Notes under the pieces: generated by a model | Databases searched by the model: none | The model's input: the letters and a program-made list of their open reading frames with translations, nothing else | What the model was told of the DNA's origin: nothing | Made by a program: the position numbers and the translations under genes | DNA from: Marinomonas algicola | Lineage (GTDB): Bacteria; Pseudomonadota; Gammaproteobacteria; Pseudomonadales; Marinomonadaceae | DNA length: 64,000 bases | Assembly: GCF_014805825.1 (NCBI RefSeq) | Contig: NZ_CP061941.1 | Location: 2,852,001-2,916,000, forward strand | Direction: 5' to 3' | In this document: positions 1 to 8,276 of the stretch, one piece after another | How positions within the stretch are numbered: the stretch's first letter is position 1 | How the letters are laid out: each line of letters opens with the position of its first letter

Positions 1-490
1 AGGACATACCTATCTGATCGAAGCACTATCAAACTTACCCAGTAATGTTCATTTAGTGTTAGCTGGAGACGGCCCTTTACGAAAAGCCCTTGAAGATCAA
101 TGTGAGAGTTTGGGGCTGTCTAAAAGAGTCTATTTCCTAGGTAATGTTGATCAGATGGCTAATTTTTACCGTGCTTTGGATCTTTTCTGCTTACCTTCAG
201 AAGCGGAAGGATTACCCCTTTCTCCGCTAGAAGCTCAGGCATGCAACATTCCTGTCGTGGTCACAAATGTTGGCGGCTGCAAAGAAGCGGTCTGCCCTAA
301 CACTGGCATATTAATCCCCGCCAAAGATGCCAATATACTTACTTTAGCGCTGACAAAGGGACTCTCAAAGAAATCTATCAATTTTACATCAAGACCTAGA
401 GATTTTGTCACCAAAGAACGCTCTCACACGAGTATGGCGTCTATGTATCGAGCCTTAATGCAGGAAAAAGGAGAAAAAAAATGGCTATAA
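1..490 (+). CDS. Glycosyltransferase family 4 (group 1), 3' part only
   Basis: The reading frame is open to the left edge of the window, so the gene begins upstream; the GTG at 56 is an internal codon. The visible 160 or so residues are the C-terminal Rossmann half of a GT-B glycosyltransferase: an LVLAGDGP nucleotide-sugar loop, then an EAEGLPLSPLEAQA motif (the E-x7-E signature of GT4 retaining enzymes) and a VTNVGG turn. It should transfer a sugar to a lipid-linked exopolysaccharide precursor in the cytoplasm. It overlaps the next gene by 10 bp, which indicates translational coupling. By position it corresponds to sypP of the Vibrio syp locus, but I cannot prove that from a fragment. Confidence 0.9.
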   Translation, partial: GHTYLIEALSNLPSNVHLVLAGDGPLRKALEDQCESLGLSKRVYFLGNVDQMANFYRALDLFCLPSEAEGLPLSPLEAQACNIPVVVTNVGGCKEAVCPNTGILIPAKDANILTLALTKGLSKKSINFTSRPRDFVTKERSHTSMASMYRALMQEKGEKKWL

Positions 491-1638
491 CCTTTCTTAT
501 ATGTACCTTTCTAGTATCGGCTATTATGATTTTTTATCATCACTTTGGTTATCCGATACTACTCAGAGGGCTAACCGGACGACTCTCAGCGAGACCAGAA
601 CGTACTTTTGAAATACAAAAAGATAATGCCTACCCCAACGTGGCATTGGTCATTCCAATTTATAATGAGGGGGTGAACATTGCTGAAAAAATCTACAACC
701 TCTCTTTTTTGGACTATCCGAGTGACAAGCTCAACGTGCATCTTATCTTTGACGGTTGCACTGACGATTCGTTTGCAAAAGCGCAAAATGCCAGTAGCAT
801 TGCATTTTGCAAAAACCTCAATATTACCTTTCATAACGACACTGAAAACCGTGGAAAACTCGCTCAATTAAACCGGATTATACCCTCTATTAAAGCGGAT
901 ATTATTGGCTTGTCCGATGTGACGGCATTACTTTCTATTGATTCATTAAAACACTGTGCTGAGCATTTTTCAGATAAAACAGTAGGCGCAGTCTGCGCTA
1001 CCTATCGCTTTCTATCCTCTGGAAAAGAACAAGAAAAAGCCTACTGGCAATACCAAACTAATATTAAATTGCGCGAAAGTCTACTGGGCTCTACTTTAGG
1101 GGCTCACGGGGCATTTTACTTAATTCGCAGAGACTTATTTGTCTCATTACCAAAAGATACCATCAATGATGACTTCGTCTTACCTTGTGAAATTATCAAA
1201 CAAAAACATAAAGTTATATACGATAAAAGCATAGTATCCGTTGAAATCGAAGCCAGTAATTTAAAACAGGATTTTGCCCGTAGAGTCAGAATCAGCGCTG
1301 GTAACTTACAGCAGAGCCTACGTTTAATTCGCTTATTAGATCCTTCTTATGGGATAACCGCATTTATGTTTTTCTCTTGTAAGTGGATCAGACCATTTAT
1401 GCCTATCTTTTTTATCTTAACACTTATTTCCTCCATGATACTGACGGCGTATTCAAGCTGGTTTTTGGTGTTTTTTTTAGGCCAACTGTTTCTTTATAGT
1501 TTAGTTCTGGCACAGCAATTGCTGGCCTTTAATAACAAGCTGCTAATTAAACTACACTATTTAATCACTGGTCATATCATTAGCTTAATTGGTGCTATTC
1601 AATATTTGACAGGTTCTTACAAAGAGCCTTGGAGATAA
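481..1638 (+). CDS. sypQ: Membrane glycosyltransferase family 2 (SypQ-like)
   Basis: This 385-residue inner-membrane processive-type GT2 has an N-terminal transmembrane segment (residues 4-20). A GT-A domain follows with VALVIPIYNEG, a DGCTDDS nucleotide-binding motif, GLSDV (metal-binding D) and a late DDFVLP plus RVRISAGNLQQ region that fits the catalytic D and the Q/RxxRW-like motif. Two or more membrane helices lie at residues 300-370. Such enzymes polymerise or extrude polysaccharide (compare PgaC/BcsA). It overlaps the preceding GT4 gene and ends 3 bp before a sugar transferase, so the three form one operon. The sypQ label comes from the family plus the Q-R order and the adjoining sypA-G block; individual orthology is inferred. 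Confidence 0.82.
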   Translation: MAITFLICTFLVSAIMIFYHHFGYPILLRGLTGRLSARPERTFEIQKDNAYPNVALVIPIYNEGVNIAEKIYNLSFLDYPSDKLNVHLIFDGCTDDSFAKAQNASSIAFCKNLNITFHNDTENRGKLAQLNRIIPSIKADIIGLSDVTALLSIDSLKHCAEHFSDKTVGAVCATYRFLSSGKEQEKAYWQYQTNIKLRESLLGSTLGAHGAFYLIRRDLFVSLPKDTINDDFVLPCEIIKQKHKVIYDKSIVSVEIEASNLKQDFARRVRISAGNLQQSLRLIRLLDPSYGITAFMFFSCKWIRPFMPIFFILTLISSMILTAYSSWFLVFFLGQLFLYSLVLAQQLLAFNNKLLIKLHYLITGHIISLIGAIQYLTGSYKEPWR

Positions 1639-1641
1639 AGT

Positions 1642-2310
1642 ATGAACATTCGAGCATTTACTCAACAAAAAATGATGGTTAACTACATTCCAATGTCTGT
1701 TCGTCTGACTAAGCGTCTGTTTGATTTAGTACTTGCTTTACTGCTTTTGCTAATAACCTTACCCATTTGGCCGCTGGTTATGCTGGCCATCAAATTGGAT
1801 TCTAAAGGACCTATTTTCTTTGCTCAGAAGCGCATTGGTCGTTCAACGGCGGATTCATTTGATGCCTTTTACATGGTCAAATTTCGAACCATGGTAGAAA
1901 ATGCGGAGGCTAAAACAGGTCCTATCTGGGCGACAAAAAATGATCCAAGAATCACCCGTGTTGGCCGCTTTATGAGAAAAACCCGTATTGATGAACTACC
2001 ACAACTTTTTAACGTCTTTAAAGGTGACATGTCGATGATTGGACCAAGACCAGAAAGACCCAGCATCACTGAAAATCTAGAAAACCAGATTCCATTGTTT
2101 ACTGAACGCACGTATGGGGTACTTCCTGGTATTACCGGATTAGCTCAAGTATGTCAGGGATATGATGAGACGATTGAAGATAGCCGTAATAAACTGGGTT
2201 ACGATTTATCCTATTCTGTCGCTATGTCTAGCTTCAGCGGTTGGATTTTGATGGATTTATTCATTATTTGGAAAACCATAATTGTTGTTGTTCTTGGTCG
2301 TGGCCAATAA
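1642..2310 (+). CDS. sypR: Undecaprenyl-phosphate sugar-1-phosphate transferase (SypR-like)
   Basis: The 222-residue product is a bacterial sugar transferase (WcaJ/ExoY/PglC-type monotopic phosphoglycosyltransferase). It has the short architecture: one N-terminal hydrophobic segment (about residues 25-48) and the catalytic domain, without the extra four-helix N-terminal region of WcaJ. Visible motifs are FAQKRIGR, MVKFRTM and RIDELPQLFNVFKGDMS, followed by IGPRPERP. It loads the first sugar phosphate on undecaprenyl phosphate and so starts repeat-unit synthesis. The start ATG follows GGAGATAA at the end of the previous gene. It is the last gene before a 410-bp regulatory gap. Confidence 0.88.
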   Translation: MNIRAFTQQKMMVNYIPMSVRLTKRLFDLVLALLLLLITLPIWPLVMLAIKLDSKGPIFFAQKRIGRSTADSFDAFYMVKFRTMVENAEAKTGPIWATKNDPRITRVGRFMRKTRIDELPQLFNVFKGDMSMIGPRPERPSITENLENQIPLFTERTYGVLPGITGLAQVCQGYDETIEDSRNKLGYDLSYSVAMSSFSGWILMDLFIIWKTIIVVVLGRGQ

Positions 2311-2387
2311 TCCAATGAAATGGCTTTTACCGAGTTCAAATGTTTTACTAGCAATATTTACATTTTAAAGCGTTATCTCTTCTTCTG

Positions 2388-2426
2388 ACATTGCCTGCCT
2401 CTTACTGCATTGAGAATAGGCAATGT
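2388..2426. repeat. 9-bp perfect inverted repeat downstream of the sugar transferase
   Basis: Arms ACATTGCCT (2388-2396) and AGGCAATGT (2418-2426) are separated by 21 nt. It lies 78 bp past the stop of the sugar transferase. No T-run follows, so a Rho-independent terminator is not well supported; an operator or a transcript-end stem remains possible. Confidence 0.4.
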
Positions 2427-2537
2427 ATCACAGACTTATCTTCTTTGCTTAATTCATGCCGTGTTTCATCTTATCTCTGATCGTCACACTTAGTTTAATA
2501 ACACCCCTTCTGCATCTGGTTAGTTCATTAGTGTTGT

Positions 2538-2571
2538 TTGCGTTTCGCAACTCACTGTTTGCATTCTGCAA
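2538..2571 (+). promoter_or_regulatory. Tandem palindromes: probable enhancer (UAS) for the sigma-54 activator
   Basis: Two 13-bp perfect palindromes of the form TTGC(R)TT(N)(Y)GCAA lie side by side: TTGCGTTTCGCAA (2538-2550) and TTGCATTCTGCAA (2559-2571). Each has 5-bp arms around a 3-nt centre. Their centres are 21 bp apart, two turns of the helix, and both lie about 110-135 bp upstream of the -24/-12 promoter. That is the usual geometry for a dimer-binding bacterial enhancer-binding protein. The natural candidate ligand is the NtrC-type regulator encoded at 9866-11377. Binding is inferred. Confidence 0.65.
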
Positions 2572-2664
2572 TTTTTGTGTTTTTTTTCACCTTAGAACTT
2601 TATAAAAGTTCCAAAAAAAATTTTTTAGTCAATAAAAACAGTAACTTAATATTTTATATAAAGT

Positions 2665-2679
2665 TGGCTTGATGCATGC
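2665..2679 (+). promoter_or_regulatory. Sigma-54 (-24/-12) promoter of the syp-like operon
   Basis: TGGCTTGATGCATGC fits the RpoN consensus TGGCAC-N5-TTGC with GG and GC exactly 10 bp apart; only the less conserved positions differ. It lies between the twin palindromes and the first gene, and the operon itself encodes a sigma-54-dependent activator. Transcription would start about 12 bp downstream, near 2691. That rules out the ATG at 2676 as the start of the STAS gene and supports the one at 2724. Confidence 0.72.
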
Positions 2680-2723
2680 AATACCTTCTGTATTCAATAC
2701 AAAACCACCAGAAGGATTCATTT

Positions 2724-3065
2724 ATGTACCATTCACATTACACACTCAATCAATACGAAGTATTGGAGGTAAAAGGCGAGTTAGATTGCGTTGCTGTTGC
2801 TCAACGTAAGGACTTAATAGAAGCCGTCCCAGCCACTTTCGAAGAACACATTGTCTTTGATTTGTCTGAGGTAACTTTTATTGATTCATCAGGTATTGGC
2901 GTCATCGTTTACTTATTTAAACGACTTAGAGAACAAAATAGACAACTCATCATCGCTGGGGTAACAGGGCAACCAAAAGAGCTGATGAAACTATTGCGCA
3001 TTGATAGGGCTATTACGATAAAAGATAGCGCTCGCAGCTGCCTATATTCAACCACTGAGCATTAA
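2724..3065 (+). CDS. sypA: STAS-domain anti-sigma-factor-antagonist-like protein (SypA-like)
   Basis: This is a 113-residue single STAS domain of the SpoIIAA/RsbV type. Residues 51-58 read TFIDSSGI, the loop that carries the phosphorylatable serine (S55 or S56). In Vibrio fischeri SypA this serine is the switch that SypE phosphorylates and dephosphorylates. I chose the ATG at 2724 because AGAAGGA lies 8 nt upstream, and because the upstream ATG at 2676 falls inside the -12 box. It is the first gene of a seven-gene operon that also encodes the probable kinase/phosphatase (8277-9815). No sigma factor or anti-sigma factor is visible nearby, so its downstream partner is unknown. Confidence 0.85.
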   Translation: MYHSHYTLNQYEVLEVKGELDCVAVAQRKDLIEAVPATFEEHIVFDLSEVTFIDSSGIGVIVYLFKRLREQNRQLIIAGVTGQPKELMKLLRIDRAITIKDSARSCLYSTTEH

Positions 3066-3073
3066 GGAGATTT

Positions 3074-3886
3074 ATGATGCAAGCACTGACCCAATGTATT
3101 GCAATTGGCTTAATCAGCACAGCAATAACAGGCTGTGCTTCCAATAACATACTCTCTAAACCGGACTATCCATTTGAACATCATCAAGCTCAAACGAATC
3201 GTATTAGTGATGCTGTACGTATTGCAACCGTTCGCATAGCTCAACTGAATCACAGCGGCGGTGCTGATTGCATTCCAGCAAGAATGTATCGTATGCAGCA
3301 ACTTGCTCGAACCATACGTCAAGAACATGAGATAGGGTTGAATCAAGAGGCGGCCTTGAATTTACGTATTCTCGATCAGCAAATCCAAAATGCTGAAGAC
3401 GGATTAGCCTATTTACAAATCAACACAGCCTGCCAGCAACACCTTGAAGACCCCAGAATTATTGCACTGACACCGTTATTGGAAAAAATCACTCAAAATA
3501 CCTTTACCAGTAACAGTCACACACTACCAACTAGTATGCCATTACAATTAGATCAATTAGCTCATTGGTTAAAAACACATCCAGCTTATCGAATCACGCT
3601 AATTGGTCATACAGATTCACAGGGAGAAAAAGAAAAAAACGACCTATTGGCCTTACAGCGCGCTACGGCTTTAGCAAACTACCTTAGAACACAGCGTGTT
3701 TTAAATTATCAGATTAAAATCGATGCGCAGGGTGAATTTAATCCAATTAGTAGTAACGCTTTTGAGTCTATGCGTTATATTAATAGGAGGGTTTCATTAG
3801 AAGTTAACTTATTGGTTCCTAGCCAAAAACTAACAAGTAAAATAAAAGAATGGCCATCAATAACGGATATTTGGGGTGGAAAGTAG
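3074..3886 (+). CDS. sypB: OmpA-family lipoprotein (SypB-like)
   Basis: The 270-residue precursor has a lipoprotein signal with lipobox I-T-G-C (Cys21), a middle region rich in helix (residues 30-135, containing two further Cys), and a C-terminal OmpA-like peptidoglycan-binding domain (about residues 150-255; ITLIGHTDSQGE and the RRVSLEV end). It should anchor the outer membrane to the cell wall near the export machinery. The RBS AAGGAG is 5-8 nt from the ATG; the second Met is an equally good start. It lies 8 bp downstream of the STAS gene, and its stop overlaps the RBS region of the export gene. In the syp locus SypB is the OmpA-family member at this position. Confidence 0.82.
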   Translation: MMQALTQCIAIGLISTAITGCASNNILSKPDYPFEHHQAQTNRISDAVRIATVRIAQLNHSGGADCIPARMYRMQQLARTIRQEHEIGLNQEAALNLRILDQQIQNAEDGLAYLQINTACQQHLEDPRIIALTPLLEKITQNTFTSNSHTLPTSMPLQLDQLAHWLKTHPAYRITLIGHTDSQGEKEKNDLLALQRATALANYLRTQRVLNYQIKIDAQGEFNPISSNAFESMRYINRRVSLEVNLLVPSQKLTSKIKEWPSITDIWGGK

Positions 3887-3887
3887 T

Positions 3888-5999
3888 ATGAATAGAAGAA
3901 ATACCGCCAACAGACTAACAAGGTGGGTTTTGTTGTTGTGTCTGACTTTTTGCTCTCTTTGGTTATCGGCTGCAGAAACACAAGACTTAATTCGCCCTGG
4001 AGATATTTTAAAAATCGATTATCTTGGTGAAGAAGGTTTTGAGGAACCGTTCTTAGTCGATCGGCAAGGCCATATCGTTTTACCTGAAATTGGTTTGATT
4101 ACGGTTTCTGGTTTACGATTAAGCGACGCCCAACAGCTTATTCAAGTACAACTGTCCTCTCGTTACCTTAATACCAGTCAGCTTAGGGTCGATATCTTGT
4201 CTCAACGCTTGTTAGTTACTGTTCTCGGGTATGTAAAAACACCAGGTGAAGTAGACATTCCAGCTAATGGTTCATTGCAAATGGCTCTCACAGCGGCAGG
4301 GGGAATCAAGCCAGGAGGTCAACTTAATAAATTGCAAATACGTCGCGGAGATGAGGTCTCCATAATCGATTTCAAACAGTATTTAGATACTGGGGATGAT
4401 GGGATTATTCCTACTCTCAAACCACTTGATGTCATCTTTGTTCCCTCTTCTCCCCTTACTGGTAATGTGGAGGTCGAGTTTGACGCCGCCAGTTTGTTAT
4501 CTGGTGGCGATGCCGCCGAAAAAAACCAATCGGTTAAAATTTTTGGCGAAGTGCATAAGCCAGGCACTTTTACCTACGATGAAACGCAGAACATAGTGGA
4601 CTTATTAATGCGCGCTGGCGGCGTGACTCGGTTTGCAAGTGTTGAACAGATACGCCTTATTACCGATGGGGATCCAATACTGTTCGATTTAAAAGACTAT
4701 TTAGACGGCGGCAATAAAGTCCCGTTACCTATGGTAGCCGCTGGTGCAACCTTATTTGTACCAATGAAAGAAGAGGAAATTAAAACCGGGAATCGAACTG
4801 TTTACGTCATGGGTGAAGTTTTCCGTCCCGGCGCTTACGAAGTCAAAGGCGAAGCGTCATTCTTTGAGATTCTGGCTAATGCTGGTGGCCCAAGCCGTTT
4901 TGCACGCACTAGAGAAATTCGGATCATTCGAGGTAATGGTGATGTTACTCACTTTGACCTCCAAGCTTATACAGAGGGGTTATCGATTCAACCCACACCA
5001 AACGTGTCACCTGGCGATGCAATTTTTGTCCCTGAGAAAAACGATATTAACCAAACCTCCTGGTTAAAAATCACCCCAGACAATGCCATACATGTTATTG
5101 GCGCCATTACTCAACCAGGACGTTATGAATGGTCCGACGAAATGGGCCTGATGGACATCATTGCAGAAAGTCGTGGACCAACTAAAGACGCTGATTTAAC
5201 CCGCTTAACCATTAAACGATTCAATGACGCGCCTATTGTTTATGACCTCAAAGGTTATCTTGCGGGGGAAAACCGAACTCCCCTACCAGAACTAAAAGGC
5301 GGTGACAGCATTGTTATCCCACGTGTACCGGATTTACCGGCAGGCAATAAAGCGGCATGGATTAGACAAAGCAGCGATGAATCCGTCTTTGTATTAGGAC
5401 AAGTGGGCGTACCTGGTCGCTATCGCTTCACCCATGAACAAAGCTTTTTAGATGTACTGTCCGCCGCCAATGGTCCAACCGAACAAGCCGATTTGCGGGC
5501 CGTTCGTGTCATTCATCGTAATACCCAAAAAGTGCAACTCACTGAAGTCGATCTAGCCCTGTATTTTGAAACAGGAGACGAAACACTGATACCTTTTATT
5601 CAGCCAGGAGACACAATTTTTGTACCAGGGAAAGACCTTATCGACTATCCGCAACAAGCCTCTCGATCCGTGCGTGTTATGGGATCATTAAACAGCCCCG
5701 GTCATTACCGCTTTAATGATGATATGAATTTACTCGACTTGTTAGCCCGAGCAGGCGGGCCAACGGATTCAGGAGATATTGAAGACATTCAAATACTTCA
5801 TCAAGGCTGCTGCGAACCGGTGACTACGCATTTTAATCTGAAAGCCTACTTAGATGACCCTAAAGGAAAAGTTCTGCCTATCGTGCGTTCTGGCGATACG
5901 GTTTTTATTCCATCCAGTGAAAATGGTGCCTGGTCTAAAACAATGTCACTGGTACGAGATTTCCTAAGCATTGCCACCTTGCTGATCTTGATCCTATAG
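3888..5999 (+). CDS. sypC: Polysaccharide export protein with six SLBB domains (SypC-like)
   Basis: The 703-residue precursor starts with a signal peptide (to about residue 28). A polysaccharide export (PES) domain follows (DLIRPGDILKIDYLG, residues 33-110). Six SLBB domains follow, each marked by a G-x-V-x-x-PG-x-Y turn and an LLxxAGG helix. A C-terminal hydrophobic segment (about residues 685-703) ends the protein. Family members such as Wza form the outer-membrane export channel and have far fewer SLBB units, so this one would give a long periplasmic stack. I prefer ATG 3888 over GTG 3876 because GGAAAG sits at the right distance and the signal peptide then starts cleanly. Confidence 0.86.
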   Translation: MNRRNTANRLTRWVLLLCLTFCSLWLSAAETQDLIRPGDILKIDYLGEEGFEEPFLVDRQGHIVLPEIGLITVSGLRLSDAQQLIQVQLSSRYLNTSQLRVDILSQRLLVTVLGYVKTPGEVDIPANGSLQMALTAAGGIKPGGQLNKLQIRRGDEVSIIDFKQYLDTGDDGIIPTLKPLDVIFVPSSPLTGNVEVEFDAASLLSGGDAAEKNQSVKIFGEVHKPGTFTYDETQNIVDLLMRAGGVTRFASVEQIRLITDGDPILFDLKDYLDGGNKVPLPMVAAGATLFVPMKEEEIKTGNRTVYVMGEVFRPGAYEVKGEASFFEILANAGGPSRFARTREIRIIRGNGDVTHFDLQAYTEGLSIQPTPNVSPGDAIFVPEKNDINQTSWLKITPDNAIHVIGAITQPGRYEWSDEMGLMDIIAESRGPTKDADLTRLTIKRFNDAPIVYDLKGYLAGENRTPLPELKGGDSIVIPRVPDLPAGNKAAWIRQSSDESVFVLGQVGVPGRYRFTHEQSFLDVLSAANGPTEQADLRAVRVIHRNTQKVQLTEVDLALYFETGDETLIPFIQPGDTIFVPGKDLIDYPQQASRSVRVMGSLNSPGHYRFNDDMNLLDLLARAGGPTDSGDIEDIQILHQGCCEPVTTHFNLKAYLDDPKGKVLPIVRSGDTVFIPSSENGAWSKTMSLVRDFLSIATLLILIL

Positions 6000-6008
6000 G
6001 AGATATCG

Positions 6009-6716
6009 ATGAATACCCTACCCGTCAATTATGTTGAACTCGAAGCCATTTATCAAACATTAGAAAAACGCGCTTATCGCTGTATCAGCTTAAGTGGTGT
6101 ACATGACTTATGCGGTACATCTATGACCGCTTATGCATTAGCTAAACGCTATCAAGCCAATGGCTACCGAGTCCTCTTAGTGGATGTAAACTTACATCAT
6201 CCAAACTTGGATTCACAATTGGGACTTAAACGCCTCGATTGGGAAGTTGGCTGCGATCAAGTCGCTCCCATTTTTGCGCCATCAGAAATGGGGACCCACT
6301 ATTTAACGGCCCCCATTAGCAATACCGCTTCCCTCAGCTTTCGTGACCCTAACGCCATTCAACATTCTTTATCTCAATGGCTAGAACAGTATGATAGAGT
6401 TATTTTCGACACCGCCCCAATAAGTACCACCAACTATCGCGATATTCCTACAAACCTAATTTGCTCTGCCGCCGATGCATCCGTGCTTTTAATGAAAAGC
6501 GAATTTACCACAGAGGTCGCTTTAAAAGATTGCTGCGAGCGTCTCGCCAAAGCCAATGCAAACCTAGTGGGTGTGGTAATGAACGATGTCCATTTCCCGT
6601 CCTTAGCAAGTGAAATGATTCGAGAAACTGAACGCATACCAAACGTCTTGAATACGGTTAAACACTTTTTACAAAGACAAATTCATAAGTCAACATTGCT
6701 CAACTTTCGCATTTAG
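6009..6716 (+). CDS. sypD: CpsD/CapB-like P-loop ATPase with degenerate Walker A (SypD-like)
   Basis: The 235-residue protein has the fold markers of the BY-kinase/ParA-MinD group: a Walker A' motif RVLLVDVNLHHPNL (residues 55-68) and a Walker B YDRVIFDTAPI. However the P-loop region reads SGVHDLCGTSMTA, where the invariant lysine of GKT/S is replaced by glycine, and no tyrosine-rich tail follows. It may therefore bind nucleotide poorly and not autophosphorylate. In polysaccharide operons such proteins pair with the export complex. RBS AGGAGA precedes the ATG 9 bp after the export gene. SypD is the assignment by gene order. Confidence 0.75.
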   Translation: MNTLPVNYVELEAIYQTLEKRAYRCISLSGVHDLCGTSMTAYALAKRYQANGYRVLLVDVNLHHPNLDSQLGLKRLDWEVGCDQVAPIFAPSEMGTHYLTAPISNTASLSFRDPNAIQHSLSQWLEQYDRVIFDTAPISTTNYRDIPTNLICSAADASVLLMKSEFTTEVALKDCCERLAKANANLVGVVMNDVHFPSLASEMIRETERIPNVLNTVKHFLQRQIHKSTLLNFRI

Positions 6717-6727
6717 CGGGGAACCTC

Positions 6728-8242
6728 ATGAAAATAGCCCTATTTGTCAGTTTAATGGTCACAGAAGGTCTGATTTATTTCGCATTCCAACACAACGGCG
6801 AAAGAGAACCAGACCTCAGTGCATCATTTTTTATTGAAGAAACAGCCGTTATTTCCATCCTATTTCTGACTCCAATTTTTCTATGCTTGATGCTATTACG
6901 TATTTTTAAACAGTCAATTCCTCAAAATGTGATCAAAGTCGAAGCAACAACACCTCAAGAAAGACCTCGACATTCAGAAGAATTAGAAAGACTACCTGAT
7001 ATAGGAAAAAATGCCGCTTCATTTCATCCCCTATCGGTCCTACAAGATTGCCATGAAGCCATTGTTATCTATAAGCATGAGTCATTATGCTATGCAAACA
7101 CATCCGCCTTAACACTGTTTGGAGCCGACAGTTTTGACAATTTACAAATAAAAGATCACTTTTCGAGTGAGTTATTAGATAAAATCAGTCACACCTTAAC
7201 AACTAAACAGGATTTTCGTTCTCATAAAGCCAATATCATTACTCGAGCCATGAACGTCCTGCCAGTAACAATTCGGGCTAAAATCTATGATAATCAAACG
7301 GCTTTTTTTATTATCAATAACAGTAAACCTGTAAACATTGGCGAACCTGTAATCTCTGTACCTACTCCTATTGAAATCATAGATAACAGTCATCAAGATT
7401 CATCAGCGGCATCGCCAACGGATCCGCACAAGGTCAAAGGCCGTATTTTACTGGTTGAAGACAGCCTCACTCATCAACTGATGCTACTTGATCAACTGAA
7501 TGACTTAGGTTTAGACGTTACCTGTGCTAACAATGGTCAGGAAGCTCTAGAAGCATCCAAACATGAAGTCTTTGACCTAATGTTAATTGACTTACAAATG
7601 CCGGTTATGGATGGACTAACCGCGAGCAAATGCATTAGAAAATTACCCCAACACAGTCATACTTCTATTATCGCTATGTCTAGCACGGTTACCCCTGAAT
7701 TACGCGATGAGATGACCCGCTCTGGTATGAATGAGTTTATAAAAAAACCCGTTAGCAAAAAAGCGCTGCTTACTATTATCAATCAGTGGCGTTTAACACC
7801 TAATCAACAGCCCATTCCGTATGAGAAAGAGCACTTCTCTGAAGACGAAAAAGACGTCTCCATTTTAAAAGAAAGCATTATCCTTCAAATGATCGAAGAC
7901 ATTGGCGAAGCCCGCTGCAACAGTATGTCATTAATCGCAATTGAGGAAATCGACAAACGCATTCAGAGAATTGAACGCGATATTGCAGAACAAAATATCG
8001 ACAGCTTGCAACGTCAAGCTCATACTATCAAAAGCACGGCGGCAAGCTTCGGGATGGTTTCATCCTCAGAGTCTGCAAGAGCCTTAGAATTTGCCTGTAT
8101 GCATAATACTCATGAACAAGCCTTGGATAGCAAAACAACAAATACAACAATCAACGACTTATGTGATCATTTAAAAACACAATTTTCACATTCTAAAAAC
8201 GCTCTAAAAGATTTTTTTCAACAGCGTACTCCGATGGGTTAA
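6728..8242 (+). CDS. sypF: Membrane PAS-REC-HPT phosphorelay protein without kinase core (SypF-like)
   Basis: The 504-residue protein has two membrane helices (residues 3-20 and 40-60), a PAS-like domain (about 101-200), a receiver domain (238-355, phospho-acceptor D288 in LMLIDLQMP, K340 in IKKPVS) and a C-terminal histidine phosphotransfer domain (about 390-490, H432 in AHTIKST). There is no HisKA/HATPase pair. The V. fischeri SypF is a full hybrid sensor kinase ending in REC-HPT; here only the relay part is present. It would need a separate kinase to load it, and could pass phosphate to the receivers of the next two genes. The sypF symbol is by position and C-terminal architecture. Confidence 0.72.
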   Translation: MKIALFVSLMVTEGLIYFAFQHNGEREPDLSASFFIEETAVISILFLTPIFLCLMLLRIFKQSIPQNVIKVEATTPQERPRHSEELERLPDIGKNAASFHPLSVLQDCHEAIVIYKHESLCYANTSALTLFGADSFDNLQIKDHFSSELLDKISHTLTTKQDFRSHKANIITRAMNVLPVTIRAKIYDNQTAFFIINNSKPVNIGEPVISVPTPIEIIDNSHQDSSAASPTDPHKVKGRILLVEDSLTHQLMLLDQLNDLGLDVTCANNGQEALEASKHEVFDLMLIDLQMPVMDGLTASKCIRKLPQHSHTSIIAMSSTVTPELRDEMTRSGMNEFIKKPVSKKALLTIINQWRLTPNQQPIPYEKEHFSEDEKDVSILKESIILQMIEDIGEARCNSMSLIAIEEIDKRIQRIERDIAEQNIDSLQRQAHTIKSTAASFGMVSSSESARALEFACMHNTHEQALDSKTTNTTINDLCDHLKTQFSHSKNALKDFFQQRTPMG

Positions 8243-8276
8243 CCTTGAATATCCCAGACTCTTTTAGGAATCATTA

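Noticed and set aside
2676..2723. ATG 2676 as the start of the STAS gene
   Set aside because: It lies inside the -12 element of the sigma-54 promoter and has no RBS; ATG 2724 has AGAAGGA at proper distance.
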